From Bretschneidera sinensis (lineage: Eukaryota > Streptophyta > Magnoliopsida > Brassicales > Akaniaceae): a DNA stretch of 64,000 nt. Below are positions 37,025-49,514 of this stretch, one piece after another. Numbering within the stretch: the first letter of the stretch is position 1; every line of letters begins with the position of its first letter. The position numbers and the translations under genes were made by a program. The notes beneath the pieces were generated by a model that made no database searches, was not told where the DNA came from, and saw nothing but the letters and a program-made list of their open reading frames with translations. The stretch spans positions 59,316,584 to 59,380,583 of the forward strand of contig CM043705.1 of assembly GCA_023935145.1 (NCBI GenBank), written 5' to 3'.

Positions 37025-37901
37025 GTCACTAGAGGAGATGTGGCAGTGAGGAGGAAAGCCGGTGCAGCCCTCAGATCGGACTGTCGCCAGAAAAAAAAGG
37101 TTGATGCTAGTTGGGTCGGTAGGGACAAAGGTGCAGGGAACCAAACAAACCAGGGGAGCAGACCAGAGAAAACGGAAAAGGAGGTGTGACAGTGCCTGAA
37201 AAAAATTGACTGTGAACGGAAGGCAAACAGGGACTTAGCCGGAGAAGGAGACCCAGGCAGTGTGACGGTGCCGGAGAGTGGGGACCCAGGCAACACTGGC
37301 TCAACCAAGATCGAGGCACACCGTCGAACTCGCCCGAGCAGCTTCCGGCAGACGAGCAAACTCAAACGACTAGGCAGCAGAAAGCACGGGGAGGCTTTCC
37401 GACTAAGTTCGCCGGATCGGCTACCGATAGAAGGCAACGGAAAGACGAACTGCGACAGTGCCGGAGAAGGAGACCCAGGCAGCAGAACGACACCTCCAAG
37501 CACTTCGAGGCACACCGACCAAGCATGCTGGAACAGATTCCGGCAGACGAGAGCCGGCCGCGTCAGCTCGAGGGAGGTGGAGCCGGGCGAACCTCAGGCG
37601 ATCCTCACAAGACGAGCCAAGGTGTAACGGCTCTATTCTCTCTGTAATGGCACATGTTTCTTCATAACATGAAATGGAAATAAGTTTCCAGAAATAATTT
37701 TGTGTCCATTAGAAAAATAAATTTTCTTCTAAAAATTTATTATAAATTACAAAAAAAATAATAGAGCTTAAACTGTGTCTGTATTTGTATTATGCAATGG
37801 CTAGGGATTTGTTGAAGCATGAAAAGCTTCTTATCTTGACAAATCCTAACACATGATGGTGCATTGAGATGAGCAGCATATTGACAATTAACCATTGCAA
37901 C

Positions 37902-39065
37902 TAGGGATGACGTCGCGACGAGTTTGAGGCGAATAGTATTATTTTTGTTCTCATTTTCGTTTATAAAAATAATCCCCTTCCCTGTTAAAGATTTTATTTT
38001 GTCCTTCGTCCCCGTTGAAGATTTTTGAAGACCTCAATTTTCAGTCTCATCCTCGTTTATAAACAGAACCTACTGCTAAATCAATTACAAGGCCACATTT
38101 TTCCTTTTGTCTTGTTGACCAACACCAAGCTAGTACTAAAACACTAACCTTGAAAGAAAACTAACATGTTTTCATATTCAAGAGCACAAAATTGAAATAT
38201 CGAGCATGATAGATTTAATCTCTCAGATATCTATGCTACTTATCTAAATATATGTAGTATGTATATATTTATACACAAACTCGATCAAGAGTGATTAACA
38301 ACATGCTTTTTTGGTGCATATTGTGGTATTTCCTTTCTCTCCTCGATATTTCTTCATAAATCCTATAGCTTAAAAAATATATAAAAAATTCATTATATAC
38401 TAATTAAGCTATCTAAAAAAATCCAATAGCATTTATTCTCAAAAAAAACTTCAAGTAACATTAGCAACATACAAAATTGAATACACCAAAAATAAAATAA
38501 AAAGAAATTGAAGACAAACCTTGAGAGAAGAATGAGCGTAGAGATGTTAGTAAATTGGTGTCTGATTGGAGTCATCAAGAAACTGTCATCACGTTAGCGA
38601 TTTGTTGGTTGTCACCGACGACGATTGACAAAAAGAGTAAGAAAATGAGTGAGATTGAAAATCTAAGAGAGAAAAGGAAGTAGAAGAGAAGAAAACTAAC
38701 AATCAAATTTTCTTATCTGTTTTCCCATTAAATAATTAAGAAAGAGATTAAGAGAAGCTACAAGTGGTTTTTCTTTTAGAGCTTAGAGGTGAGAGAAACA
38801 AGAAAGCAATAGTAACTAAGCAAAATTGCTTGAAACTTCATTTCTACCTTAAATGGCTATGTATATAGGTAATGAGTAATTTAATTTAATATATTTATAT
38901 AAAACATAAAAAAAAACTAATGTAATAACGATGAGTACGAGGATTTTTCAGGGTGAAGACCGTCTTTTTTGTCTCCGTCCCCTCAGAGATAAAATTCCTT
39001 TTTCATATCCGTTCCCAACAAGTCGAAGAGTTTCAAAACTTCATCGAGAACTTTTGTTATTCCTA
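37902..39065. mobile_element. Non-autonomous hAT-like DNA transposon
   Basis: Terminal inverted repeats TAGGGATGAC at the left and TAGGAATAAC (complement) at the right, flanked by the perfect 8-bp direct repeat attgcaac (37894-37901 and 39066-39073). An 8-bp duplication is the hAT mark. Subterminal parts share phrases (cgtcccc, gaagattttgaag) in inverted order. The interior is AT-rich with no transposase. Confidence 0.7.
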
Positions 39066-39788
39066 ATTGCAACAATCATAGAGAAATCAAGTAGAATTAT
39101 TTATGTTGAGCCATTAAAGACGTGTTATACTTTTTCTTTTCTTTTCTGGGAATATAAAACCAGAAAATAAACCCGTTCTCTAAAACCTAATGCATTTGAA
39201 ACTCAATTTTGTTTTAGTCACTAAATACGTTTTCATTGAATTTTTATTGTTATTATTTTATGAGGAATATAACAGAGAATGAACTTGTTTTCTCTGCACA
39301 ATTATAAGGTCTAAGAATTTGAGTTACTTGTCAAAATGAATTGAGAAATCACATCATTTCTTAATAAAATAACCAAACTGAGCTTTCACGACCAAAATAC
39401 AAACAACGTATATTTTTAATTTTGCACTGTCGTTTTGACATCGATATAGGGCACTCGAAAAAGTCGAAATCCTTTCCAGCGTAACGGAACGTATAATGAC
39501 AAATTAAGCATCATATTACCAATTTAGTCAATTAGATATTAAAAAAAAGGCACTTACTATTAGGCCGGCTAGTAAACACCAAAAGAAAGCACAGAGAAGG
39601 CCGGCTGGCATTAAGAAGAAGCCCATCTGTTCTTAACTTTTTGTGCTTATTCTTTTGGGCCATTCGGTCTAACTACATCCATTCGTCACAGCTCACTAAC
39701 ATTGGTTGCGAGCTGAACGCAAAACCAGCTCAGCAGTTATCTCCCTTTGAGTAGAAAAACTAAAAAAAAATTTACCCACACCCAGTGC

Positions 39789-39954
39789 GCAAAAGCAAAA
39801 ATGGTTTTGCACCGGTCGAAGCTTCATTAGTTAATTATTAGGTAACTTTATTAGTAATATTTGTACAGTGAGCAAAAGCAAAAATGGTTTTGCACCGGTT
39901 GAAGCTTCATTAGTTAATTATTAGGTAACTTTATTAATAATATTTGTATAGTTA
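39789..39954. repeat. 83-bp tandem duplication
   Basis: Two adjacent copies beginning gcaaaagcaaaaatggtttt (39789 and 39872), differing at only a few positions. No coding content. Confidence 0.9.
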
Positions 39955-40198
39955 TTATTCATATTATTAATGAGGTCATCTAACGATTATCAGTGAAGTT
40001 TCCACTCGATGTAAAAATGATATTTTAGCTGTAAAACTTTCTCGAAAAACTATTGTGTGGGATTTTTCTGGATCAAAGGTACTCTCTCCATCGTCAGATA
40101 AAGCGAGAAAGAAGAAAAAAATTTCTCTTTCCATTTGACGGTAAAAAATAATTATGATTCAAAGAAACTCTCATAACTAAGTCTAGTAAAAAATCTTT

Positions 40199-40683
40199 GG
40201 GCATGTTTGATATGGGTTTTTGAAAATTGTTTTCAGTTTTCAAAGACTAAAATTAGTTTTCAAAAATTATTTTTCATGTTTGGCAAACAGTTTTTAAAAA
40301 TTGTTTTCTGAAAACCCCAAATTGGTGTTTTCTGATATAATTTTCAAAAAATAACCCTAAAATCAATGTTTACTTCTCTGTTTCATTCTTCCTCTATGGC
40401 ATATAAAAAGTATTAAAATTTTGAAAATAAAACAATATTAATTATTTAGTAAATATGAGAAATAAAATTAGTATAGATTTTAAATTTAAACTCAAAACTA
40501 AAAATAATTACAATGTATATCAAAATAGTTTTCAAAATAAGATTATCCAAGCAACATTTTATTGTTTTTTGTTTTGGAAATAATTTTCGAGTTACAGTTA
40601 TCCAAACATGTTTTCTTCATAAAACTGTTTTTAGTTTTCTTTCGAAAATATTTTCGAAAACTGTTACCTAAACATGCCATTTA
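40199..40683. mobile_element. MITE-like element with 'GGCATGTTTG' terminal repeats
   Basis: The left end gggcatgtttgatatgg and the right end ggcatgtttaggtaacag (complement) are inverted, and further inner blocks (agttttcaaa, gttttctgaaaac) also match in inverted order. It is AT-rich with no ORF. A target duplication is not clear. The end type resembles common plant hAT/Mutator MITEs. Confidence 0.6.
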
Positions 40684-41379
40684 TGTTGTTCAATGTCTTT
40701 TCAATTTTCACTATCTCTCTACTTAGTTTTTTGTTAAAGGCCAAAATTTATGTATGAAGTTCTTACAAGGAGTTTGTGAAGTTTATTTTAAAACTTTCAC
40801 TTTTACAATGGTAAAATTAATGATCGTGATCTATCATTTAAAATATATTGATGAGAATTTTTAAAGTTATAAAAAACATGTTTTGATCAATTTTAACCTA
40901 TCATCTAAGCTCTAATTTTTTGTACAAAATTTGATAAGTTTTAAACCATTGATAAAATATGAGTTAAATCATACACTAAATAATAAATTTTATTGAAATT
41001 TTGTGTATCTATTAAATTAATTTTATTGAATAGTGCGGTACGATATCGATTTTATTTTTAAAGAAAATTTTACTATCTTTGTCTAAGTCTTGCTTTTTGT
41101 TAAATCACCTCCTTATGATCTTGTGTAGAGTAAATTTTTAAAATTTTCCGTCAAATCAAACAGAATACTTTCAAAATACACACTTCAATAATTTTAAAAA
41201 GAAACGGTTAAAGTTTTACAGTTTTATTTAGTCATTCTATAATCTCATATCATTAGAGCAATAAATATTTAGATTTTAACCAATTTTAATTTAACAGTTT
41301 CACTTTGCACAAAAATATTAAGACAAATTTGAGTAAAACTAAATTTTAGGAAGGTAAAATGATATAAACACCTAATCAC

Positions 41380-42190
41380 AAAAGGTATACTAGGTTTGGT
41401 TTAAATGAATTCTACGGTTTTTGTAATTTGTTTGAATTCTATAGGTTATTGTGTTTGGTTTGTTGATAAAGTGTAATTCATTTACAAATGAATTGATCAC
41501 ATGTTTGACTTGTTAATAAAAATGTATAATTCATTTTCAAATGAATTCTAGTATAATTGAATTAGTTATGGACAAATTCTAACAAAATTGATAAAATTTG
41601 CAAATGAACTCTAGATATGAGTTTTATAAAATCAAAAAGATAAAATTATCATTCTCTTCTCTACTCTACTCTTTCTCTTCTCTTTCTCTTCATCCTTTAT
41701 GTCTTTCATGACTGTATGATCTAATATTTAGTTAGGAACACTAAACTTTTGGTTCCTTTATTGTTTTAGAATAAAATAAAAAAATATGAAAGAATATATT
41801 ATAAAAATAAAATAAATATGTTACTATATTCAAATTAATATATACTAAAGTAAAACTAACATTTTTTAAAATAAGAAATGGTTAAATTAATATTTAATTT
41901 TCAGATTTTGTCAAAGTAAAAAAAATCAGATTCTATTTTTTTATTATAAATTCAACTTGTGAATTGAAAAGATAAATAGTGTTAATTTTGTTGAATAATA
42001 TCTATAAAATTAAAATTTATATGTTAAATAAATTAAAACGTGATATAATTAAGGGTATTAAGTAAAATTTAAAAAATGAATTGAATTCTTAGTTGATCCC
42101 AAATACAAAATTCATTTCAATTCTACAGACATCAAACATGAAAATTCATTTGAATTTATTGGCAAATGAATTTTAGTTTCACTTCATTTG
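41380..42190. repeat. AT-rich inverted-repeat region, possible MITE
   Basis: Imperfect inverted blocks built on 'tgtttggtttgttg', 'caaatgaattc' and 'tctatagg' occur near 41390-41560 and, as complements, near 42085-42185. Boundaries are uncertain and there is no coding potential. Confidence 0.4.
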
Positions 42191-42209
42191 AAAATAAAAT
42201 GTAAGTTCT

Positions 42210-42754
42210 GATGTGGCGCAAAACACTCCAGCCCAGTAAACGCTCCGGCTCAGTAGACTCTCCGGCCCAGCAAACACTCTGACCCAATGAAGAACGGCCC
42301 GACAAACCCACACTTGGGCCCCCTCTTCCATGCAGCCCTGCAGCCACTCTACGCCACCCTACAACATGCCGCCCTACAGCCGCCCATATCTGCAGCCCTA
42401 CAACCACCCTACGGCACTCTACCCTGCAGCCACTCTACTATGCGTTGTCTTGCAGCCACCCTGCAACACACCGTTCCTAGAGCATATAATCAATGCCCTC
42501 CCACGGGCGGATGGCTATACATAAGTCGAGGTATGGAATTTAGATTCATTCAGACTTACCCGTTTACACTTGATTTGCTTAAGCCCTCGGCATCTCCCCT
42601 AAACCCTCGAGCTAACTTAAGCTTTGGAGCGCCCTCGGAGGTCTCCCCCTCCCCTCCTACCGAGGGCCTTTAGCTCATCCCTGCTACTTGTGCAAGGCCC
42701 AGGCCACGTCAGCACCTAGGCCACGTCAACACCAATCATTTTTTGGCATCAACA
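42210..42754 (+). repeat. Tat 5' LTR with CTGCAGCC-type repeats
   Basis: Starts TGATGTGG and ends CATCAACA just before the primer site. Between 42330 and 42475 there are degenerate repeats of 'cctgcagccactctac' (CTGCAG cores at 42338, 42390 and 42424), upstream of a TATACATAA at 42512. The left boundary is inferred, since the second LTR is not in the window. Confidence 0.6.
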
Positions 42755-42833
42755 GATTGGCACCATTCGTGGGAAACCACAATCTCTCGCTGTAATAAAA
42801 GCGAAGAAGTACAAAAGAACTCATCTGTTATGA

Positions 42834-44298
42834 TGTCACCTAGAAGCTGTACGAGAAGGGTCGACAATGAAGCCCCGACAACATGCTCTGCTTCTATCCG
42901 GGGTAGCGCTCGTAGCCAACAATCTGGACCCAGATTCTCTGCAATCCCAAAACATGCAATCCCCGGGTCGAGCAGGCGGCCTTTCACCAGAGAACAACGT
43001 CCTAACCTCTCCAGAACCAACTCTCCTGATTACGAGGAAACAGTTACGCATCCTCAGGCCCCTGTGAGTCAAGCACAGTTCCAAGAACTCTCCCGGATGA
43101 TTGCCAATTTTGCGGCCCAAGTCCGAGGTGGAAGCCGATAACCCTCCATTTCTCCCCACCAAGCTCCAGAGCAAGCAAAATCATTCGATAGAGACGATCC
43201 TACCTACAATTAGCCCCCTACCGAGCCCTCACTACGTAGCGGTCGGTCTAAGGAGAGCTCCTCTTCGAGGAGCAACTTTGACTTAGACAGACGGTTCGAA
43301 GAAATGGAAGAGAAAATAGATTTGGCCTTAAAACACAAGAACTTTAGCATCTTGGATGAGCTCAGCATCCAAGATCCCCCATTTACAGAAGTTGTCCTTG
43401 AGACCCCGCTCCTCCTCAACTTTAGAATGCCATTAGTCAGAATGTACGACAGTTCAGGAGACCCCCTGGACCATTTGCAACACTACAAGACAACTATAAT
43501 GCTGCATCGACATCCCGATCCTGTCATGTGCCGCGCCTTCCCCTTGACCCTCGAGAAGGCTGCGGGCACTTGGTATTCACGTCTAAGGCCGGGGAGCATT
43601 GATAGTTTCAAATAACTAAGTTATGCCTTTGCTTCGCACTTCCTCAACAGCAAGGGGCCAAAGAAGACCTCACAAAGTCTGTTCAACATTATTCAACACC
43701 GATGAGAGAGGCTTCGAGCCTACATATCCAGGTTCAACTCGGCAGCCTCGGAAATCCCTGACCTCGAACCAAACGTTCAGATAATGGCTTTCAAAAATGG
43801 GCTGAGGTCCGGAATCTTCAGCTCCAAACTCACTAGGCATCCCCCCAAGGACACGAACGAGATCTTAGCCCGAGCAGAGAAGTACATGCTGGCAAAGGAT
43901 GATCAGGCATTCAGAAGAGAAAGGGAAGGAGAAATGGAAAAGAAGAGGAAGTACATCGACCCACAGAGGGGGATGATCAGAAGACCCCCTCAAGAAAAGA
44001 GGTACAAACCCCAACCCCGGCTCGACAATTTCACTCCCCTGTATGCATCTAGGACTTATATCCTCATGCAGCTCCAAGATAAGTCGGTCCTCTAGTGGCC
44101 ACCTAGGACACAGTCCCTTGGTGGAGATTAAAGACAATGGTGCCGTTTCCGTCGAAACTACGACCATGATACCGAAGATTGCCATGCCTTGAAAGAACAG
44201 ATCGAGGCCCTTATCAGCCTAGGGCACCTGAAGGAGTTTACAAATTCCCAAAGGAGAGAGGTGCCCGCTCAGCCAATGAGAAACTCTGGATATCTCCT
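42834..44298 (+). pseudogene. Tat gag (5' part, up to the Tekay insertion)
   Basis: Frames 42834-43141, 43304-43615 and 43784-44095 cover a Retrotrans_gag protein: MPLVRMYDSSGDPLDHLQ, then AGTWYSRLRPGSIDSFK, then AYISRFNSAASEIPDLEPN and NEILARAEKYM. A knuckle-like HDTEDCHALKEQIEALIS segment lies near 44164-44215. Stops fall near 43140, 43613 and 44094. The Tekay element interrupts at 44298 (tctcc duplicated). Confidence 0.8.
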
Positions 44299-46199
44299 GT
44301 AACGACCCATCCCGGGTTGGCCACCCCCGAAACGGTGTCATCACATTTTGAGAATCCTAGCACGATACATATATGCAACCATAAAAAAAAATAATACTAA
44401 CAAAAAGTTTCATTATCAACCCCAACAGGGGAGGTATATAAATATGATATTAATTTACATATAATTTATAACACAAGATGCATGAATATTTACAAATATT
44501 TATTTCCTTTTCTCACTAGTCTAAGGATATTGACACATACATGGCTTACAGAAATTTATTCTGTCTGGCTTTGGACTCACCAAACTACTTGTCCTGTTTG
44601 CTACCTGAAATCATTGTACAATGAGGGGTGGGCTTCACAAGCTCAGCGAATTTAATTTACTAAAAGTATTCATTCCATAAATAATCCTTTAATATTTAAT
44701 CATTTATTTTTCACATAACCTAATGACAACTTTCTACTATCATTACACATGTCATACAATTCATTCTCTATCAATATCTTTTTCTCAATCATTGGTGCAC
44801 CTTAAGACCATCAATTATCTCATAATTACCTCGTAATGAGGTTCACATCATAAAGTCCATCATTTAGATGGTTCTTATCATTCTCTGCTTCTTTCTTACA
44901 TAATTGTCTCTCTCTGTGAGACCGAATCATCTATAAACGTTTTCATAATAAAATGCCACACATCAGCATTTAAGAAAATGCAGTAATAATTAAAACAAAT
45001 GCAAATGCATGAATTGTTATGATGGGAACGTCTTCCCACCTGTCGACAGGTTGTTATTATTTCAGACCGGTCCTCTCCTGGTTCTTTACTTTGCAACTTA
45101 GTCCTGGTTGCCACGGAATTTTCTCAGCATATACTGACTGGCACGGTGTCCCTTTTTATTCCATCATATACCGGCTATCACGGTTATTTCGTTAGACCGA
45201 TCCCTTCCCGATTCTTTTCTTTCTCATTTAATACAAGTGCATATGAACAATGATATGAAATATGCACATAAACAGTAATATAACAACTTATAAATTCAAA
45301 ATAATTAAATTTACTATCCTGACAATTCTCAAATTTATATAACAACAATTCCTTTAATTTTCTCTTATCCCAAATCACATCAAATAATTCATTATAGCTT
45401 GTCAAGATTCACTAAATTTTATCTCCTCAAATTTATATAAAAAATTTATTTATCTCATCAATAATTTATTTATCGCTCTTATTCTCCAATAAACTTATTA
45501 TTCCCAAAAATATCATTTCTCATCGAAAGTATTTCTACATGTCCAAATTTTCTATCATACCCATAAATCAATTTTCCATCTATCATCCAAGCATATATCA
45601 ATAATTCATTTTAAGATTATCACTAGATATTTCGTTTTTATTTAGACTACTTAAAGTAAATTTAACTTACCACGTAGGACTTAAAGCTACCCGTGGATCA
45701 CCTCCTTGCCTTTCCCGTTCTTCTTCGAAACTTCCCCCGATTGTTGACTACCAACACCTTCTACTTTTCTGATAGCTATTCCAAATTTTTTTATGAAATT
45801 CCGCAGTAAACATCTTCAAAATCTTGCTCTTTAAACTTTATTTTGGGTTTCCAAGTATTTAAAGAAACAAACAAATTTGGAAGGAAAACGAACGAAATTA
45901 TGTGAGTGAAAATTTTTACTCTCGCATCACATATATATACAACGTTTGGGCTGAAATTTTAGCAGCCCCCCTTCCCCAAACTTTAGTTTTTTTTTTTTTT
46001 TTCACAAGACGTCACCTGGACGTCCTGCTGATTTTGCTGTTTTTTTTTCTTTTCTCTTAATAACGTCCACGTCCCGAATTTTTTTTTCCAAAACAATTAT
46101 TTTATTCAATACTAAATCCTTCGTAAATATATTATTTTAATTTCGAGTCATATTCATAAATTACTTCTTTACAATTTCTTTACAAATACGGGCATTACA
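44299..46199 (-). repeat. Tekay 3' LTR (left)
   Basis: 1,901 bp. Contains a block at about 45020-45250 with 'gaccggtcctctcctggttc' and a second similar phrase (gaccgatcccttcccgattc), absent from the right LTR. Confidence 0.9.
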
Positions 46200-46248
46200 A
46201 TTCTACCCACCTTACAAAAATTTCATCCTCGAAATTTCATTACTAAAA

Positions 46249-47613
46249 TCAAGTAAAGAGTTGGGGGAAATCCTTTCTCATTCTTGCTTCATATTCCCAC
46301 GTGACTTCTTCAGCATCTTTATTTCGCCATAATACTTGAATCAAATAAATGACTTTATTGCGCAAAACTTGATCCTTTCTGTCTAGGATTCTAACTGGTA
46401 CTAGCATAAAAGTCAAATCTTTCTGAATTTCTATTGCCTGATTCGAGACGCAATGGGACTCATCATGCAAGTACTTCCTCAGTAGAGACACATGAAAAAC
46501 ATTATGCAATTGCTTTAATTCCGAAGGTAAATCCAAACGATATGCTACGGGCCCAATTCTCTCAATCACCTTATAGGGCCCCATAAATCTTGGGCTCAAC
46601 TTTCCCTTCTTTTTAAACCTCAACACTCCCTTCTACGAAGATATCTTCAAAAATACCCAATCACCAACTTGGAACTCGAGAGATCGTCTTCTTTTATCAG
46701 CATATCCTTTCTGTCTGTTCTGAGCTGCTCTGAGGTTCTCCCTAACCAGTTTGATCCTTTCAGTAGTTAAGTTTATCATTTCTGGGCCATATATCTTTCT
46801 CTATCCCACTTCTTCCCAACATACTGGAGTTCTACATCTTCTACCATATAAAGTCTCGAAAGGTGTCATCCCAATACTAGTTTGATACTGATTATTGTAT
46901 GCAAACTCGATCAAAGGCAAATAAGCATCCCAGTTTACTGAGAAACTTAATACGCTTGCCCTCAGCATATCTTCTAGTATTCTGATAATCCTCTCTGTCT
47001 GCCCATCTGGTTGCGGATGAAAAGCGGTACTAAACTGTAATTGCGTACCCATCGCTTCTTGGAAACCCCTCCAAAATCTAGAGGTAAATCTAGAATCTCT
47101 ATATGATATGATACTCAAGGGTACTCCATGTAATTTTACTATCTCAGCTACATACAACTCAGCTAACTTTTTTGGACTCCAGGTAGTTTTTATAGGAAGA
47201 AAATGTGAAGATTTAGAAAGTCTATCCACTATGACCCACACGGCATCATGTCCTCTCTGGGTACGGGAAAAACCAGAGATAAAATCCATACTCACATTTT
47301 CCCATGGCCACTCAGGTACTGGAAGAGGTTGTAATAAACCTACGGGATGTCTATTCTCAGACTTTACCTTTTGACAGGTCAAACATCTAGAGATATATTC
47401 TGCTACATCCTTTTTCATCCCTGACCACCAATAATTATGTTTTAATCCCCTGTACATCTTATTATTACCCAGGTGCATGGAATATACAGAATCATGAGCC
47501 TCCCTTAATATCTCCTTTCTCATCTCCACATTGTTGGGAACACAAACTCTATGCCCCAATACTACCATTCCATTCTCTCTAATTCTAAATTCAGTTAACT
47601 TCCCACTCAACAC
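46249..47613 (-). pseudogene. Tekay integrase and chromodomain-like tail
   Basis: 46801-47613 holds the zinc finger (HLGNNKMYRGLKHNYWW, CLTCQKVKSENRHP) and the core: ENVSMDFISGFSRTQRG (Asp), SIISYRDSRFTSRFW (Asp) and HPQPDGQTERIIRILEDML (Glu). 46249-46626 continues with LSPRFMGPYKVIERIGPVAYRL and ends PVRILDRKDQVLRNKVI...VLWRNKDAEEVTWE, the degenerate chromodomain typical of the Tekay lineage. A stop and frame change lie between 46630 and 46801. Confidence 0.88.
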
Positions 47614-47709
47614 TCCCTACTTGATCTTTTCTATTCCCTCATCTCCATTCTGCATTTGTAATAAAAGATCAATAATAGGAGATTGTATCACCATATTTGC
47701 CATTAATAC

Positions 47710-48210
47710 TCATCTATCATTGACACTCAATTGCATCCTCATTTTTCTTAATTCTATCATCAGGCTAGTATTATGACTCCCAATAACAGTTAATCTCCCG
47801 GTAGTCTTTCTACTCAATGCATCAGCTACTACATTAGCTTTTCCTGGATGATAATGAATTGTACAGTCATAATCACAAATCAATTTCATCCACCTCCTCT
47901 GCCTCAAATTCAACTCCTTCTGGGTTGGTAAATGCGTCAAGCTTTTATGATCAGTAAAAATTTCACACTTGGCTCCATATAAATGGTGTCTCCAAATATT
48001 TAAAGCAAAAACTATGGCAGCCAATTCTAAATCATGGGTCAGGTAATTCCTCTCATGGTTCTTTAGTTGCCTAGATGCATAAGCTATAACTCTCCCATGT
48101 TGCATCAACGCACATCCCAACCCCTGATGTGGCACATCACTATAAACCATAAATCCTTCATCACCAAAGGGAAGCACTAATACTGGGCCAGTAGTCAGTT
48201 TTTCTTTCAA
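47710..48210 (-). pseudogene. Tekay RNase H
   Basis: [20 protein letters not shown] holds the first Asp position (usually YSDAS), then [20 protein letters not shown] with the Glu, and [12 protein letters not shown] with the next Asp. The domain runs to [16 protein letters not shown]. It is separated from the RT by a stop at about 48226 and from the integrase by a stop at 47710. Confidence 0.85.
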
Positions 48211-48228
48211 CAGCTGGAAGCTGTTCTC

Positions 48229-49317
48229 TCATTCCTCTGACCACCTAAACTTCACATCCTTCCTGGTCAATTTAGTCAAAGGTCCAGCAATTATAGAAAA
48301 ATTCTGGATAAATCTTCTATAATAACCAGCCAACCCCAAAAAGCTTCTAATTTCAGTTACACTTGTGGGTCTTTCCCAATTCAATACTGCTTCAACTTTT
48401 TGTGGGTCAACTGCTATCCTTTCTTCCGACACAACGTGCCCCAAGAAAGATATCTCATTTAACCAAAAATCATATTTAGAGAACTTCGCATATAATTTTT
48501 CTTTCCACATAATTTCTAACACTATCTCCAAATGTCTTATATGCTCATCTTCATTCTTGGAATATACCAAAATATCATCAATAAACATAATCACAAATCT
48601 GTCCAAGAATGGTTTAAACACCCGATTCATAAGGTCCATAAATGCCGCAGGAGCATTGGTCAACCCAAAAGGCATCACTAAGAACTCATGATGGCCATAA
48701 CTTGTCCTAAAAGCAGTTTTAGGCACGTCCTCATCCTTTATCCTCAATTGATAATAACTTGACCTCAAGTCTATCTTAGAGAACACTCTAGCTCCCTGTA
48801 GCTGTTCAAATAAGTCATCTATTCTGGGCAAAGAATATTTATTCTTGATTGTAATCTTTTTCAATTGTCTATAATCAATACACAGCCTCAATGTCCCATC
48901 CTTCTTTTTGACAAATAACATAGGGGCTCCCCAGGGTGACATACTAGGTCGGATAAATTGTTTATCTAGCAACTCCTAAAGCTGAACTTTCAATTCTTTC
49001 AATTCAGCTGGGGCCATTCTATAAGGTGTTATGGATATGGGTGCTGATCCTGGAATCACTTCAATAGAAAATTCAATCTTTTTATTGGGAGGCAATCCAA
49101 TCAACTCTTCAGGGAATACATCAGAAAAATATTTTACTACCAAAATATCTTCTAATTTCTTACCCTCCTTGCTAGAATCCACCACATATGCTAAATACCC
49201 CTCACAACCCTTCCTTAACCATTTACTAGCAGTTAAGGTAGAAATCAGACAATTAGCAAGTATCTTACGTTCTCCCTGAAAATTAAACTCCTCCTGTCCG
49301 GGTATCCTGAACACCAC
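48229..49317 (-). pseudogene. Tekay protease end and reverse transcriptase
   Basis: 48976-49317 is the protease to RT linker (DVFPEELIGLPPNKKIEFSI, PISITPYRMAPAELKELKVQL). 48229-48972 is the [55 protein letters not shown] (first Asp), [33 protein letters not shown] (catalytic IDD) and [11 protein letters not shown]. Stops separate the two frames (about 48973) and precede them (about 49340). Confidence 0.88.
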
Positions 49318-49514
49318 ATTTTTCCTAAAACAATCTACCTAAGCATGATGTGCAGATAACCAATTCATCCTTAGAATTACATCAAAATCTGTCATATCTA
49401 AAGGCAATAAATCAACCTCAAATTCCCTATCAGCAATATTAATCACACAACCTCGATAGATTATTCTGATGATAACCCTGTCTCCAGTAGGAACCTCAAC
49501 AATAATTGCATGCA

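Larger units (their letters stand above)
20840..37656 (-). mobile_element. Full-length plant L1 LINE, split by a Sirevirus
   Basis: Flanked by a 14-bp target-site duplication, tttcttcataacat, at 20826-20839 and 37657-37670. The poly(A) tail reads as poly(T) at 20840-20852. On the minus strand the order is a GC-rich 5' UTR (37145-37656), ORF1, endonuclease, reverse transcriptase, zf-RVT and RNase H. The Sirevirus insertion at 21841-32078 cuts ORF2 between zf-RVT and RNase H. Without it the LINE is about 6.6 kb, normal for a complete plant L1. ORF2 is broken by stops, so it is inactive. Confidence 0.92.

Noticed and set aside
37262..37627. Plus-strand Arg/Thr-rich open frames in GC-rich DNA
   Set aside because: They fall in the LINE 5' UTR on the wrong strand and have no recognisable domain.
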